Positions 34,159 to 45,745 of a stretch of DNA of 64,000 bases are shown in pieces; position 1 is the stretch's first letter; every line of letters starts with the position of its first letter. Under the pieces are notes generated by a model. That model did no database searches and was not told where the DNA came from. It was given only the letters and a program-made list of their open reading frames with translations. The stretch comes from Pyropia yezoensis (lineage: Eukaryota; Rhodophyta; Bangiophyceae; Bangiales; Bangiaceae), in contig CM020618.1 of the NCBI GenBank assembly GCA_009829735.1, forward strand, positions 22,367,346 to 22,431,345, in the 5' to 3' direction. The translations under genes and the position numbers were made by a program.

Positions 34159-34627
34159 TGTGGCAGTATTGACCCCCAGATAGGGGGGCAACACGTGCCA
34201 TGCAAGGGGCGGCAGGCCACTAGCCTGATCCGTTCCTCCCCCTACATTTGGGTCCATATTCCCTAAGTTTGGGATAGTTAGCTTAGTAGTAAATCCAACT
34301 TGGATTTGAGGGTTTTCTGCATTTATCGTCTTGAATTTTCGTGTGGCCCGGTGGGCAGGTGCTGGGGTGGGAGATTCTGAGTGGCGAGATTCTGAGTGGA
34401 CCCTGGGGGGATAAGGGGAGGGACAGCGGGGCTTGGCCCTGCGTCCCCGTCCCGACCAAGAAACTGTTGGACCACACACCATCCTCTTGTTTGTCCGTGG
34501 GGGGTTTGCCCCACAACAGGGACAGAGTGTGTGCGACTTGCACTTCTTCCGGTTCCCCCGACACGGGAGGCAGCCCTAGCACACCGCCCCAATTTGGGTG
34601 CCGTGTGTGCTTGTGGTTTTTGCCACA
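34159..34627 (+). repeat. 5' LTR of element 2
   Basis: 469 bp with the same TGTGGCA/TGCCACA ends as element 1. It has AGATAGGGGGGC where element 1 has AGGTAGGGGGC near the start. Confidence 0.95.
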
Positions 34628-34629
34628 TT

Positions 34630-34646
34630 TGGTGGAGCAGCAGGGG
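34630..34646 (+). other. Primer-binding site of element 2
   Basis: The same 17 bases as in element 1, TGGTGGAGCAGCAGGGG, two bases after the LTR. Confidence 0.75.
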
Positions 34647-34746
34647 ACAGAGCTAAACTTTACCTCCGGGTGTACCCGGGTGTAGGGGGCCCTCTGTCTC
34701 AGAGGAACGGTGGACTTGGACCGTGTCATACGGATCGTCAGCCAAC

Positions 34747-36693
34747 ATGGCTAGCTCGGACCCCCCGTCGTCCGGGGAGTACACGGGTGACGCACGTACT
34801 TCAGTGCCTTTGAATACTGGTGAGACACAGGTGGGTTTACCTGGGGTCGCAGAGGGACTAGAGGTCCCTCAAGCCAGCAGGACTGGAAGTACGGGCGGGC
34901 AACAGGCCACCCCGACTCAGTCGGGAGTTCACTCGGGTGACACTTCTGATGTGGGTGGGCCGAAGTCTGGCCACCGTGTGGTATACTCAACGGGAACATC
35001 CCAAGGGGTGAGGACTGTCCCCGCGGGTTCCACTCGGGTTGGAGCCAACTTTGGCTTGGAGCCGTCGCCAACTAGGCTTTCGGAGGACGGTGGACCTCCG
35101 TTGGTCGGCGATGGGCTCGCGCCCATGCCCCCGGTTGAGACTGCTGAGGAACGTGGTTACCCCTCAGGTGGACTCCCGGAGGCGGACCGAGACTTCACTG
35201 GAGTCGTCAAGCCACTCCTCGCGGAAACTGTCCGTCGGGAGGCGACCAATGTGTTGCGGCAGACTTTGCCGGACCTGGTGGTCACGATGACGAATACTAT
35301 TCTGAATCAGATTGTGGCGAGTTTGCCAGATGGCCTCAATGTCCAGACCGGATTGGGGCTTTCGAGCCCGCAGGCGCAGGGGGAATCCCCCCTGACGCCT
35401 ACCTCGGGTCGCCCCGAACTGGGGGCGACACCTGTGACTCCCAACGAGGGGGCCCCACCATACGCGGTGGGGCGTACGCCCTTCATGGGGGAGTTCCCCC
35501 CGGAAACGCCGGCGGCTACACCAAGCGCGCCGCGCCGGACTACAGGCACTGAGAGTGAACTTACCCCAGTGCCACAGCGGCTGTTCCCTCAACGTGAGGT
35601 GCCGCCCAAGATCCAGGTAGCCAACCCGGTCTACCAGAGGATCTTTGACTGTGAGACCTACGCCCTCCACAACAAGTCGGTGGCGTATGGTCCTGACCAG
35701 GCCCGAGCCATGGGCCGTGCCAAGAAGAATGCACTTCATTCTTTTGGGCACAAAGCGGAGTGGGATGGAACTCCCCCCCTCCGTGTCTTTGAGTTCCTAC
35801 GTCGTTTCACAAAAGCCTGTGACGACAATGCCATAAGTGAAGGCATGGCTTTTTACATGCTACAGGAGTTTACGAAGGGAGACCTGCGGACAGAACTTAT
35901 GTCCGTCATGCCCAGCTCCTCAAGTGGAGGCGCTGGGGAGGTGACGTCCTATTTGGAGCTCGTCAACTGGTTGTTGAGAGCCATGGTTGATGAGGCAGCG
36001 TTGGCTTCTCAAGTCGAGGAGTTTACGCAAGCCCACCAGGAAGAGGCCGAGGACGAGTTGTCCTTTGCGGAGCGAGTCCGTAAGCTCAACAATCTTTGTG
36101 GGTTTCTTCATCCACAAGCTGTGGTGAAGAGTCGGTTTGTGGAGGGACTCCATTGGTCAGTCCGGATGGAGACCCGGGAGCATAACACTACCCGGGCGAC
36201 CCTGGCCGAGTTGGCCAGGTTCGCCTATCGCAGAGGCGAGGCGTACCGCAAGTTGCGGGAGGAACAACGCCAGGAGCGTCAGGCCGAATTGGCCAAGGAA
36301 CGGGAGGAGGCGCGCCAGGCCAGAGAGTTGCGAGAGGCACGCCGAATCCGCAAGGAGAGGGTGGTAGCTGCCGTGGGAACTTCCCAGGGTATCCCTTCGT
36401 CTTCCCCAGTTGGGAAGACCCCTCCCGGACCGGCCCATCGGTGTTGGAACTGCAACTCCGATGGTCACTGGGCATATGATTGCCCCAAGTTGAGTAAACG
36501 CATCCAACAACTTGTTAGGAATGCGAGTAAAAAGTCGGCTACGAACGAAGTACGTTCACGCCGCGAGGGTGGGTCTCGACCGGTCGTTGCGGTCGCCACA
36601 CCCTCGGCGGAGGAGGCGGACACGTCGTCCTCGGACTCGTCGTCTTCCTCCCCGCCCTCAGATTCGGACGCCAAGTCGGCGGGAAACGAATGA
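34747..36693 (+). CDS. gag: Gag polyprotein of element 2 (648 aa, open)
   Basis: Same length and architecture as the gag of element 1: a Gly/Pro/Thr-rich N-terminal third, the capsid-like middle, a charged coiled-coil-like segment, one CCHC knuckle (CWNCNSDGHWAYDC) and a Ser/Asp-rich tail. The ATG at 34747 has the same AACATGG context, and the stop overlaps the pol ATG as ATGA (36690-36693). Differences from element 1 are scattered single residues, mostly in the low-complexity N-terminal part. It is the only gene of element 2 without a disabling change. Confidence 0.92.
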   Translation: MASSDPPSSGEYTGDARTSVPLNTGETQVGLPGVAEGLEVPQASRTGSTGGQQATPTQSGVHSGDTSDVGGPKSGHRVVYSTGTSQGVRTVPAGSTRVGANFGLEPSPTRLSEDGGPPLVGDGLAPMPPVETAEERGYPSGGLPEADRDFTGVVKPLLAETVRREATNVLRQTLPDLVVTMTNTILNQIVASLPDGLNVQTGLGLSSPQAQGESPLTPTSGRPELGATPVTPNEGAPPYAVGRTPFMGEFPPETPAATPSAPRRTTGTESELTPVPQRLFPQREVPPKIQVANPVYQRIFDCETYALHNKSVAYGPDQARAMGRAKKNALHSFGHKAEWDGTPPLRVFEFLRRFTKACDDNAISEGMAFYMLQEFTKGDLRTELMSVMPSSSSGGAGEVTSYLELVNWLLRAMVDEAALASQVEEFTQAHQEEAEDELSFAERVRKLNNLCGFLHPQAVVKSRFVEGLHWSVRMETREHNTTRATLAELARFAYRRGEAYRKLREEQRQERQAELAKEREEARQARELREARRIRKERVVAAVGTSQGIPSSSPVGKTPPGPAHRCWNCNSDGHWAYDCPKLSKRIQQLVRNASKKSATNEVRSRREGGSRPVVAVATPSAEEADTSSSDSSSSSPPSDSDAKSAGNE

Positions 36694-39600
36694 CCGTTGG
36701 GGCTGGTCGTCCGAAGCTCACAACGGCAGCCTCGGCCAAGTGGGCCAGGAGGACGAACCAACCGTGCCGGATACTGCGGCGATCTAAGGGAGTCCGCCCA
36801 CCTCGGGTAGGACTCCCCAAGAACGTAAACCCACGTCGTGTCATCGCGGTGCTGACGGGTGAGAACCTCCAGGTGGCTGGACGGGTGCAACTTGCCCCCG
36901 GCCGTGCCACCTGTGCCCGTATCGTACTTGATACCGGGTCAGGAGCCTCCTTGATACGCAAGTCGCTATTACCAAAGGAGGTGAAGCTCCAACGCTGGAG
37001 GTCCAAAGCTGACCATATGATTGACATCAATGGTGGGGTACTTCCCATCGTTGGTGCCGTGACCCTACCAACTAGGTTGGGGACCCATGAGGTCGACGTG
37101 ACCTATGGTGTAGTTGAGAATATATCGGTACCCCTGCTTCTGGGTACCCCTTATGTCGTAACACAAGTGCCTTTGATCTGTGGCCCCGAGTACTGGGTCA
37201 AGTTGATGAATGGGGAGACTATCCCCATCCTTGGTAAGGGAAAGTCTGTGGCTCCTGTGACAGTTTCACAGTCGAAGCCTGTTTGCTCTGTGAGGGAAGG
37301 GTTTACTGCTACCCTGCGTTTAGCCCGCAAAGTCACGTTGCCCCCCAACTCGGTGGCGCACGTTGACGTTGTAACTGATTTTTCGGGGAACGGGTTGGTG
37401 CACCCTCACCCCCGTCTTGCTCGCAAGCACCAAGTGCATGTTGCCCTTGGCACGATGGACTCCAAAGCCGGAGTCCCGTGGAGGATACAGGTGATGAACC
37501 TGAGCCCGACGCCCAAGTACTTCAAGTCGGGAGCCAAGTTCGGCTATATCGACCAACATGAGGGACCGGTAGTAGCGGTCACCCTCAACGCGGGCGCAAG
37601 TAGCGACCCGAAGTCCGGAAAGGAGAAGCATCAAGCCAAGTCGGCCACCTCTCCTCGGCCCCATGTGAACATGGAGGGTGTTCCACCCAGGTTGAGGGTT
37701 CAAGTTGAACGCCTCTTGGACCAATATCACAAGTTGTGGGATGGTCAATTGGGACTCATGCGAGCCACCCAACACCGGATCGAGTTGAAGCCCGGTGCAC
37801 CCCCTATACGCCAACAACCGTATAGGGGATGACCCCGTTCAAGGGCCCTCGTTAAGGAGCAAGTTGCTCGCATGGAGGCCCTCGATGTGATCGAGGCCAG
37901 CAACGCCGAGTGGGCGAGTCCGGTGGTTATAGTCCCCAAAGTTGATGGGACCCCCCGGTTTTGTATCGACTACCGTAAGCTCAACGAGAGCACGGTGAAG
38001 GACAGTTATCCCCTACCTAGGATGGATGACTGTCTGGACTCTCTGGGGGAGGCGAACGTGTTCTCTACCCTGGACTGTAACGCGGGGTACTGGCAAATTC
38101 CCATTGCCCCGGAGGACAGGCATAAAACTACCTTTACCTGTCACTGTGGTACCTACCAGTGCAAGCGCCTACCGTTTGGTCTGTGCAATGCGCCGGCAAC
38201 TTTCCAGCGCGCTATGGACATGATTCTGGCCGGAGTACGGTGGCAGATCTGTCTTGTGTACCTAGACGACATCATTGTGTTCTCCCGAAGTCCGGAGGAA
38301 CACATTGGCCATCTTGGCCAGGTGTTCAAGCTACTTGCTGACGCCGGTGTGTCACTGAAGGCGAGTAAGTGCCACCTCTTCACTCAAGAGGTGGAGTACT
38401 TGGGACATGTTGTCCGTCCGGGGCGTCTCAGTGTTAACGAGAAGAACTTGAGGGCCATACGTAAGGCTCAGTACCCCCGGACCCAGACCCAGATGAGGAG
38501 CTTCCTCGGGATGTGTAACGTGTACCGACGTTTCACCAAGGGCTTCGCCAAGGTGGCGAAGCCGTTGAATGAGCTAGTGAGCTCAACGCTACCGAAGAAC
38601 CTGCCTCCCCCAAGTCGGGTGGAGCAGGAAACCTGCCTCCCCCAAGTCGGGTGGAGCAGGAATCCTTTGAGACTCTTCGGGACCTTCTGCTGAAGCCCCC
38701 CATCTTGGCTATTCCCAGGTTGGGAGGCCACTACATCCTGGATGTGGACGCTAGCTACGACCAACTTGGTTGTGTGTTGCTTCAGCAGCAGCCGGACAAG
38801 GAGTACTTGCCGGTGGGATACTTCAGTAAGGGGCTGAACTCGGCCGAGAAGAACTACGGAGTCACCGAGTTGGAAGGACTCGCAGTGGTATGGGCGGTGA
38901 CGTCACTTCGTCACTACCTAGAGGGTGAGAAGTTCCTCATCCGCTGTGACCACCGCGCGTTGCAGTTTATCTTCAAGACGGACTGTACGAACACTCGTCT
39001 CAACCGGTGGAGGGTGCGACTGGCACCCTTCAACTTTGACATTGAGTACCGACCTGGCAGGCAACATGCCCTTACCGATGGCCTCTCTCGGGTACCCACC
39101 GAGGGGCTGGACACCAACTCAGTCGATGAGGACATCCCCGTCGTAGGGGTAGTCACGCGCTCGGGTCAGGCGTTGAACCCCGAGGCGCCAGGGAACAAGA
39201 AGTACTTGCCCCTGTCCCTGGACGAGGTAGTGAAGGCCCAGGCCGAGGATCCCTTCTGCAAGTCGCAGAGGGATACACTGGATACAGTGGCGGAGACGCG
39301 CTTCTTTCACGGAGACGATGGCCTCCTCATGAGGAGGGGGGTATTCCAGGGGACCGAACAACTTGTCGTCCCCGCATCCCTCAAGGGCAGTATCTTTGAG
39401 AGGGAGCACAACGCTCCCACGGGTGGACACCTGGGGTCTAGTAAACTGTACCAGACCCTGAGGACCAGGTACTACTGGCCGTCCATGGTGGTGGACATCT
39501 ATAGTTGGGTGGCTGCCTGCACAAGTTGTGCACAGAACCGTCTGATGGAACGGCGGCCTAGTACGGCTATGCTATTGTTCCCGGCCAAGGAGCCCTTCGC

Positions 39601-40704
39601 CGCGTTGGCGATGGACATCCTTGGGCCACTGCCAGTGACCGAGGAGGGCAACCAGTACCTCCTGGTCATCTGTGACCGCTTCACGAAACTTACGCGAGCG
39701 ATCCCACTGGCAGAGATCACGGCCATGTCGGTCGTGTCAGCCTTCCTAGATCACTGGGTTGCCGCGTATGGCATCCCAGATAGTACACTATCGGACAATG
39801 GACCGCAATTTGCGTCTGTACTGTTTCAGGGAGTGCTGGATATGTTGGGGGTTAAGGCAAACTATGCCACCCCCTACCACCCACAAACTAATGGGCAGGT
39901 GGAGCGCTTCATCAAACTATTGTTACGCAGCTGCGCCACTATGTGAGTGAGCACGTGAAGACGTGGGACCAATACATTTCTATCCTTACTACTGCCTACA
40001 ATTCGCAGGTTCACTCATCTACAGGGGAAGTACCCCTCGCTTTTGTGACCCCCCGTCGTGTGCGGTCTATTGCCGTGCGGCGGTCGCTCCCAGCTGGGGA
40101 GGGTAGTGGCAGTACGCCTACTCCTACTGAGAGTAAGGCGGAGTTCGCTGCTAGGCTGGAGCACTTCATCCCTAAAGTCAGGGCTGAGATGGACAAAGCA
40201 CAAAAGCGCTACAAGCGTACCTTTGACAAAAAGGTGCGCAATGCTAAGCATGTCCCCGAGCAGGGTGACTGGGTGCTGGTACACTCGCACACCCCAACTG
40301 GGGGTAAGCTGGTATTCCAGACGAAGGGACCGTACCAGGTCCTTCGTACTGATGGGCGGCGCTTCACCATCGAAAGTGACGACGGGGTCCGCACAGTGAA
40401 CGGACAGGACGTGGTCAAAGTTGCACCACCGCCTGCAGGCGACCCAGCTTGGGCGCGTGCGTTGGAAGCGTGGCGCCTCCCCTCACTGCCTGCGGCGAAA
40501 CAGGGCCCGCAGGAGTACGTGTTCGATAAGTTCATCGACCACGGATGGGATGAGGACACTAACCGTCTCATGTTGAGGGTGCGTTGGTTCGGCTACAAAG
40601 CCAAGGATGATACGTGGGAGTATGTGGAGGATTTTCCCGCTGAGAAGGTCCGGGCGTACTGTGCCCGGAATGAGATAGACCCTAAGAGCCCTCCCTCAAC
40701 GTGA
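36690..40704 (+). pseudogene. pol: Pol of element 2, inactivated by three lesions
   Basis: Starts in the ATGA overlap, with an intact protease (DTGSGAS). Lesion 1 is a TGA at 37830-37832, between protease and reverse transcriptase, where element 1 has a glycine or aspartate codon. Lesion 2 is a 32-bp tandem duplication (38599-38630 repeated at 38631-38662) in the stretch linking reverse transcriptase and RNase H, which shifts the frame. Lesion 3 is a net one-base loss near 39912-39916, just after the integrase glutamate. The remaining text (YLDD, RNase H residues, HHCC, DD35E, chromodomain) is conserved. It cannot give a complete Pol by itself. Confidence 0.92.
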
Positions 40705-40815
40705 GGGAAGGCCGAGCAACAGTGCCAAGAGAGTGCTTCAAGTCGAAGTGGTACGCAGAGTGGCTTTTAACTACAGCCCTAACCCTCACACTCTCACAAC
40801 AAAGGCAGCTGCCAA

Positions 40816-42759
40816 CTAGGCACGCATGCTAGACTCTCCCACTCCACGGCCCTCGCCCTCACGTGGAGGCGAGCGGCGAGACCCACGCCGATAACGGTCT
40901 CCACTCGTTGGAAGGGGCGGCGGCTCCAAGTCGGAACTGTCGCGCCCTTCACGGTCGCGCAAGTGGCGACGACCGCGGCTACTCCTCTGCCTGGTCTTGC
41001 GCGCAAGTTTGCGACGCAGACGCTGGACAGACTCCGTCTCCGACGGGGTAGAGGGCTCCGAGACGGAGTAAGACAACTCGCCTTCCGACACGGAGGGAGA
41101 GCGCCGCGAGTGTCGGTGACGACGGCGAGGAGGCGAGTATGCCCGGCTCGCGCGACGTTTGCCACGCCCAAGTGGGGCTGGCTGGGGCATGATAGCCCCA
41201 ATGCGAGCCAACTCGGCTGTCATAAACTCCGCCACCGACTCGCAACTCGCGGTCGCCACTGCATTACGAACGCGCTTCTCAAGTTGAGGAGTCTCGGAAC
41301 TCTGGAGGGTTGCGGTCGACGCGGCCAACCAGGAAATGGTACGCACCAACGTGGTGATCATCATCTCTGAGGTCAGAGGCGTGGGCGGTAACACCAACTT
41401 GGGGTATACCGTCAGGAGGGTGGCCCCCAAGTTGGGGGACACCGGGGTGGATGACTCCACGGCCACGCTGATCGGGATGTTCCCGTGAGGTTGGAAAGGA
41501 ACAGGAGGAAGCGGAGGGGCCCGCCGAGGTGGCGGTACCCGGGTGTAACTGCGACCCCGACTTGGGGCCCCCGCAGTGGGTTGAGTCATATGGTCATCAT
41601 AGGACGGTACGGCCATAACTATGGGCTTGTCCGGGGGTGGCGCAGTGTGGCGATCCACCCCCGGGGCATACGGGTAGTCCCCGATGCCCAACCCCTCTCG
41701 TAGGACCACACGGCCGTCGTGAAGTTCACGAGCGACCCACACGAACTGGCGAAGTGCGCCATCGTCCTTGGGCCCACGAGTGGGGCGGCGCAACTTGTGC
41801 TCAATGCTCTCCTACTCGATGAACTTGTGGAGGCGGAGCATCTCCTCAAGTAGAGTGAGTTGTCCTGATGAGCACCCCTCAGCAACTAGCTGAGGGGTGA
41901 GCTGTTCCAGACCTTGGATGAGCCGGAGGGGGAGATGCCAGAGCATCCCCCGCCGCTGAACACAGGATACCCAGGTCGACATGACCTCCAGGAGCCACTG
42001 GGTGGCCAACATGGCCCACACCAGGTGATCAGGGGCAGCCGTCAACATGACGGAGCCGAAGTGGTCAAGCAACCGTGGCAACAACGCCGGGAACCCGTAG
42101 GGGACCTCAACTTGAGGCCACCACTCGGGCTTCTTCGGATAGTACTGCTCCTTACTGGCAGCAGACTGTTGAGGAAACTCAAGTTGAGCCGAGGTCACCA
42201 AGTAGGGACCTCGCCGGAAGTCTTTCTCCATCCGCACATCAAAGTGATGAGTGTGCGGATCGGCCTCGTGGAGGTACGGTGGGCGAGTTGCCACCGCGTC
42301 CCAAGTAAAGGTCGGCAAGTCGCCGGGACCCGGGATAGTTCCCCCGCGGTCCACCATGGCCTTGGCACGCTGGACGTCTTCAACCTCCTCGTCGTCCAGG
42401 AAGGCAAACTGGTCCGTCATGAAGCCGGCAGGGAACCCGACCCTACGAGGATACTTCTCCCGTAGGCGGTCCCATACCCGGCCCATCGCTGCGCCAAGTC
42501 GGCCGCAGCGAAGAACAGTCAACCCCTCCTCATAGAGAGGCCAAGCGGGGTAAAACCACCGCCCCAAGGCCTCACGCGGGACAACTTGTCCCGCCTCCGG
42601 GGGAGATCTCGCCGTCAACCCAACGCCGGGTGACGCGGGAGTCCCATCCCCCGGAGCGATCGCGGAGCCCCCGCCGGAAGTCCCGGCGGGTGCTGCACCG
42701 TAAGAGGTGTCCTCCATGCGCTCGTCAAGAGAGTCCGTCTCCACTCCCGGAGTCGCCAT
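40816..42759 (-). pseudogene. Antisense ORF of element 2, one nonsense codon
   Basis: Same position, direction, ATG context and length as the antisense gene of element 1. The frame is open except for TAG at 41812-41814, a single-base change of the Trp codon (TGG) that element 1 has in its KFIEWES segment. That gives two open parts, 315 codons from the ATG and about 325 after the stop. About twenty residues differ from element 1 over the whole length, many in the Pro-rich N-terminus and the Arg/Ser-rich tail. In a short sample of the tail I counted three replacement and two silent changes, which does not show selection. Confidence 0.75.
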
Positions 42760-43084
42760 GGCTCTCCCCAAGTTGGGGAGAGACGCTCTGGCTATCGCGG
42801 CACGAGACCCGCCTCGAGTTGAGGGGGACTCGGATCGTGGGTATACGGGTGGCCTCCCCAGCGTGGGGCGGCCCAGTGGAAGGTGAAGGGGAGGTGGTGG
42901 TGATGGTGAAGTGTGAACTGAGGAGAGCAAGCTGCCGAGTGGGAAAGCTTGGGGAGAGGGGCGGTCAACGTGACCGCCTCCACATCCGCGTTACGTACTC
43001 GATGGGGGACAGCAAGTCGCGCCCCCAACGCCGAGACGTGCGTTTACGCACCCCCTCACAGGGCCGACCGGGTCGGTCGGAACT

Positions 43085-43097
43085 GAGGAGAGGGGAG
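43085..43097 (+). other. Polypurine tract of element 2
   Basis: GAGGAGAGGGGAG directly before the 3' LTR, identical to that of element 1. Confidence 0.88.
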
Positions 43098-43566
43098 TGT
43101 GGCAGTATTGACCCCCAGATAGGGGGGCAACACGTGCCATGCAAGGGGCGGCAGGCCACTAGCCTGATCCGTTCCTCCCCCTGCATTTGGGTCCATATTC
43201 CCTAAGTTTGGGATAGTTAGCTTAGTAGTAAATCCAACCTGGATTTGAGGGTTTTCTGCATTTATCGTCTTGAATTTTCGTGTGGCCCGGTGGGCAGGTG
43301 CTGGGGTGGGAGATTCTGAGTGGCGAGATTCTGAGTGGACCCTGGGGGGATAAGGGGAGAGACAGCGGGGCTTGGCCCTGCGTCCCCGTCCCGACCAAGA
43401 AACTGTTGGACCACACACCATCCTCTTGTTTGTCCGTGGGGGGTTTGCCCCACAACAGGGACAGAGTGTGTGCGACTTGCACTTCTTCCGGTTCCCCCGA
43501 CACGGGAGGCAGCCCTTGCACACCGCCCCAACTTGGGTGCCGTGTGTGCATGTGGTTTTTGCCACA
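43098..43566 (+). repeat. 3' LTR of element 2
   Basis: 469 bp, ending TTTTTGCCACA. Differences from the 5' LTR include CCTGCATTT for CCTACATTT, AACCTGG for AACTTGG, GGAGAGACAG for GGAGGGACAG and GTGCATGTGG for GTGCTTGTGG. Confidence 0.95.
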
Positions 43567-43794
43567 GCGAAGTGCGCCATCGTCCTTGGGCCCACGAGTG
43601 GGGCGGCGCAACTTGTGCTCAATGCTCTCCTACTCGATGAACTTGTGGAGGCGGAGCATCTCCTCAAGTAGAGTGAGTTGTCCTGATGAGCACCCCTCAG
43701 CAACTAGCTGAGGGGTGAGCTGTTCCAAACCTTGGATAAGCCGGAGGGGGCGATGCCAGAGCATCCCCCGCCGCTGGACACAGGACACCCAGGT
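43567..43794 (-). pseudogene. Orphan fragment of the antisense ORF
   Basis: Corresponds to 41754-41982 inside element 2. The first ~150 bp are identical to it, including the TAG nonsense codon, while the last ~80 bp differ at five places (for example CCAAACCTTGGATAAG for CCAGACCTTGGATGAG). It runs straight from the 3' LTR into the satellite. It could be the tail of another inserted copy, a product of recombination between copies with partial conversion, or an assembly join. Confidence 0.85.
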
Positions 43795-44605
43795 TACACC
43801 TGGAATGGGGGTGAAAACACCAGCCGAAACGCAAATTTCGGTGCACATGTCGCGACCGAAATTTCCGCCTCCTGCCGCCTATACCAGTCGCAGTGGCTCT
43901 GGTGGACCCAGGATGATGCCAAAACATTGTTTCAGTGTGTTTGCTGACATATGGAAGTGCAGGACGCGGCTCCACACCACTCAGGTGGTGGGTGATCACG
44001 TGGATCGCAATATCGCCGTTTCAGGGGCCTATTGGGCATGCGCCATGACCCACCTTCCGCGTCACAATGAAGAACGCCGACTACGCGGAAAAGGCATCAA
44101 CCATGCATACCGTGTTAGATGACATGGCAAACTCCCGCCTCACACCTTGTATGGGGGTGAAAACACCGACCGAAACGCAAATTTCGGTCCACATGTCGCA
44201 GCCGAAGTTACCGCCTCCCGCCGCCTGTACCATTCGCAGTGACCGCGGTGGACCCAGGATGGTGTCTAAACATTGTTTCAGTTTGATTGCCGACAAGTGG
44301 GCGTGCCGGACGCGACTCCACACCACTCAGGTGGTGGGTGATCCCGTGGATCGCAATATCGCCGTCTCTGGGGCCTATTCGCCATGCGCAATGACCCACC
44401 ATCCCCGTCGCAATGAGCGACGCCGACTACGCGGGGAAGGCATCTCCCATGCATACCGTGACTGATGACATGGGAAACTCCCGCCTCACGCCATTGATGG
44501 GGGTATAAAACACCGACCGAAACGCAAATTTCGGTGCACATGTCGCAACCGAAATTTCGGCCTCCCGCCGCCTGCACCAGTCCCAGTGGCCGTGGTGGAC
44601 CCAGG
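43795..44605. repeat. Second satellite block, about 2.3 diverged monomers
   Basis: Same 346-bp repeat and same orientation as the array at 1-8512, but each copy differs from it at many positions (for example CAGCCGAAACGC, AACATTGTTTCAGTG and a GGGGGTATAAAAC insertion at 44499). Both edges are truncated. The divergence suggests an old array margin that escaped homogenisation. Confidence 0.95.
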
Positions 44606-44949
44606 GTTTTTGTCGATAATTTGTGACTAACTAACTCGTGGATATTTCGACCGGATAAAAAAATGCGAGATATTTCCATGCATATTAGACGGCCGCATGG
44701 ATCGGAAAACCTCTTTCCAATTGTGATATAAAGGGGGCTTTTTTCCAAAACTCGTGGACATGTGCACCCTTTCTGCTGGGGCGGTCAGGCCAGAGTCATA
44801 AAGGGACTTGAGGGAGGTGTGACAACTTCGTTTACGAAGCACAGCGCGTGTGCTGGGGTTCTATGTACCCGTGCTGCTGGCTTCGTTGTCCTCCGTTGGT
44901 GCTCGCGTCGCTGCGCGTGCCGCAGCAGAGCGTTGCTCTCTCTGTCGTC
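44606..44949. other. AT-richer spacer with TATA-like box
   Basis: Follows the satellite. AT-rich for this window, with repeated AACTCGTGGA words (44634 and 44749) and TATAAAG at 44727-44733, some 220 bp before the next ORF. No gene inside. Confidence 0.5.
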
Positions 44950-45492
44950 ATGGGCACAGACGCAGCGCCTTGGGCCGGCGGCACTGCCGGGGGCTCCTCG
45001 TCGGTTGGCTCGGCGTCCTCTGGTCCAGTCCCCGTGCTGCCAGAGACTGTGCAAAGCACTCAGGGTCCTGGAGATGTGCGCCCCACCCAAAAGGAGGGCA
45101 TACTTGAGCGTGAGAGCGTGGGCGAGTTCCTACCCAGCCGACTAAAGCACGCCCGCTCTCGGTGGACGGAGCGCGACGACTACCTGGCGGTGAAAGTCGT
45201 TGTTGGCGCAGGTGCCCACGTCGCTCCGTAGCGCGAGGCCACAAAGCGCTTCGCTGCTGCCGTGTACAGCTTCATCAAGCACCCTCAGGCAACGCGGCGC
45301 CCGCACGGCAAGAAGCTGCGGGACCGCTTCTACCTACAGAAGAACCGGTTTGCTTTCGAGGACAAGAGCGGGCCGCTCAAGCCAGACGGGGACCGAAACG
45401 AAGACGGGGACGGGGACGAAGGAGGGGGCGAGGGCGGGGACGAGGGCGAGGGCGGGGACGAGGGCGAGGACGAAGACGGGGCGGTGACATAG
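44950..45492 (+). pseudogene. SANT/Myb-like (trihelix-type) ORF with an internal TAG
   Basis: From ATG 44950 the frame gives a Gly/Ser/Pro-rich start, then SRWTERDDYLAV, a stop (TAG 45229-45231), then in the same frame REATKRFAAAVYSFIKHPQA and GKKLRDRFYLQKNRFAFEDK, and a Gly/Glu/Asp-rich acidic tail ending at 45492. The tryptophan-acidic opening followed by KLRDRF resembles Myb/SANT-like DNA-binding modules, which are common in mobile-element-derived proteins. The family call is tentative. The stop falls inside the domain, so this is a pseudogene, a readthrough product or a base error. It could be a domesticated or dead transposon gene given its place beside repeats. Confidence 0.4.
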
Positions 45493-45676
45493 GGGGCAAC
45501 CCGACGAGTACTGTTTTGCAATCAAAACCCACAACCGCGAACTCCTCAAAAAACGGATTGACAGAAGCCCTCTGAGCGCAGGAGTTTTCCGATCCGCTGC
45601 CAGCGTTGCTGGAGCGCAAAATGTCCACGACATATCCACGAGATATCCTCATGGACAGGTTTTTCGGATGTGGTGA

Positions 45677-45745
45677 GTGTCATGGCGCGCCACAATCTCG
45701 GCGCCACACGAATGTGACGTGTCACAGACCGCGGGTCAGATATGT
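45677..45745. repeat. Dispersed repeat, copy 2
   Basis: Related to 12386-12450. It shares CACAATCTCGGCGCCACA (45691-45708) and a CAGACCGCG tail, and lies about 160 bp upstream of the CLC start. Confidence 0.6.

Larger units (their letters stand above)
34159..43566 (+). mobile_element. Element 2: older chromodomain Ty3/gypsy copy, 9,408 bp, inactive
   Basis: Complete structure with 469-bp LTRs (34159-34627, 43098-43566), primer-binding site, gag, pol, antisense ORF and polypurine tract. The LTRs differ at about six positions (roughly 1.3%), so it is older than element 1. Pol carries three lesions and the antisense ORF one nonsense codon; gag is open. The 5-bp flanks are ATGCG on the left and GCGAA on the right, so there is no target duplication. 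The right flank is not the continuation of element A but a piece of antisense-ORF DNA. At least one end has therefore been rearranged after, or instead of, normal integration. Confidence 0.92.
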
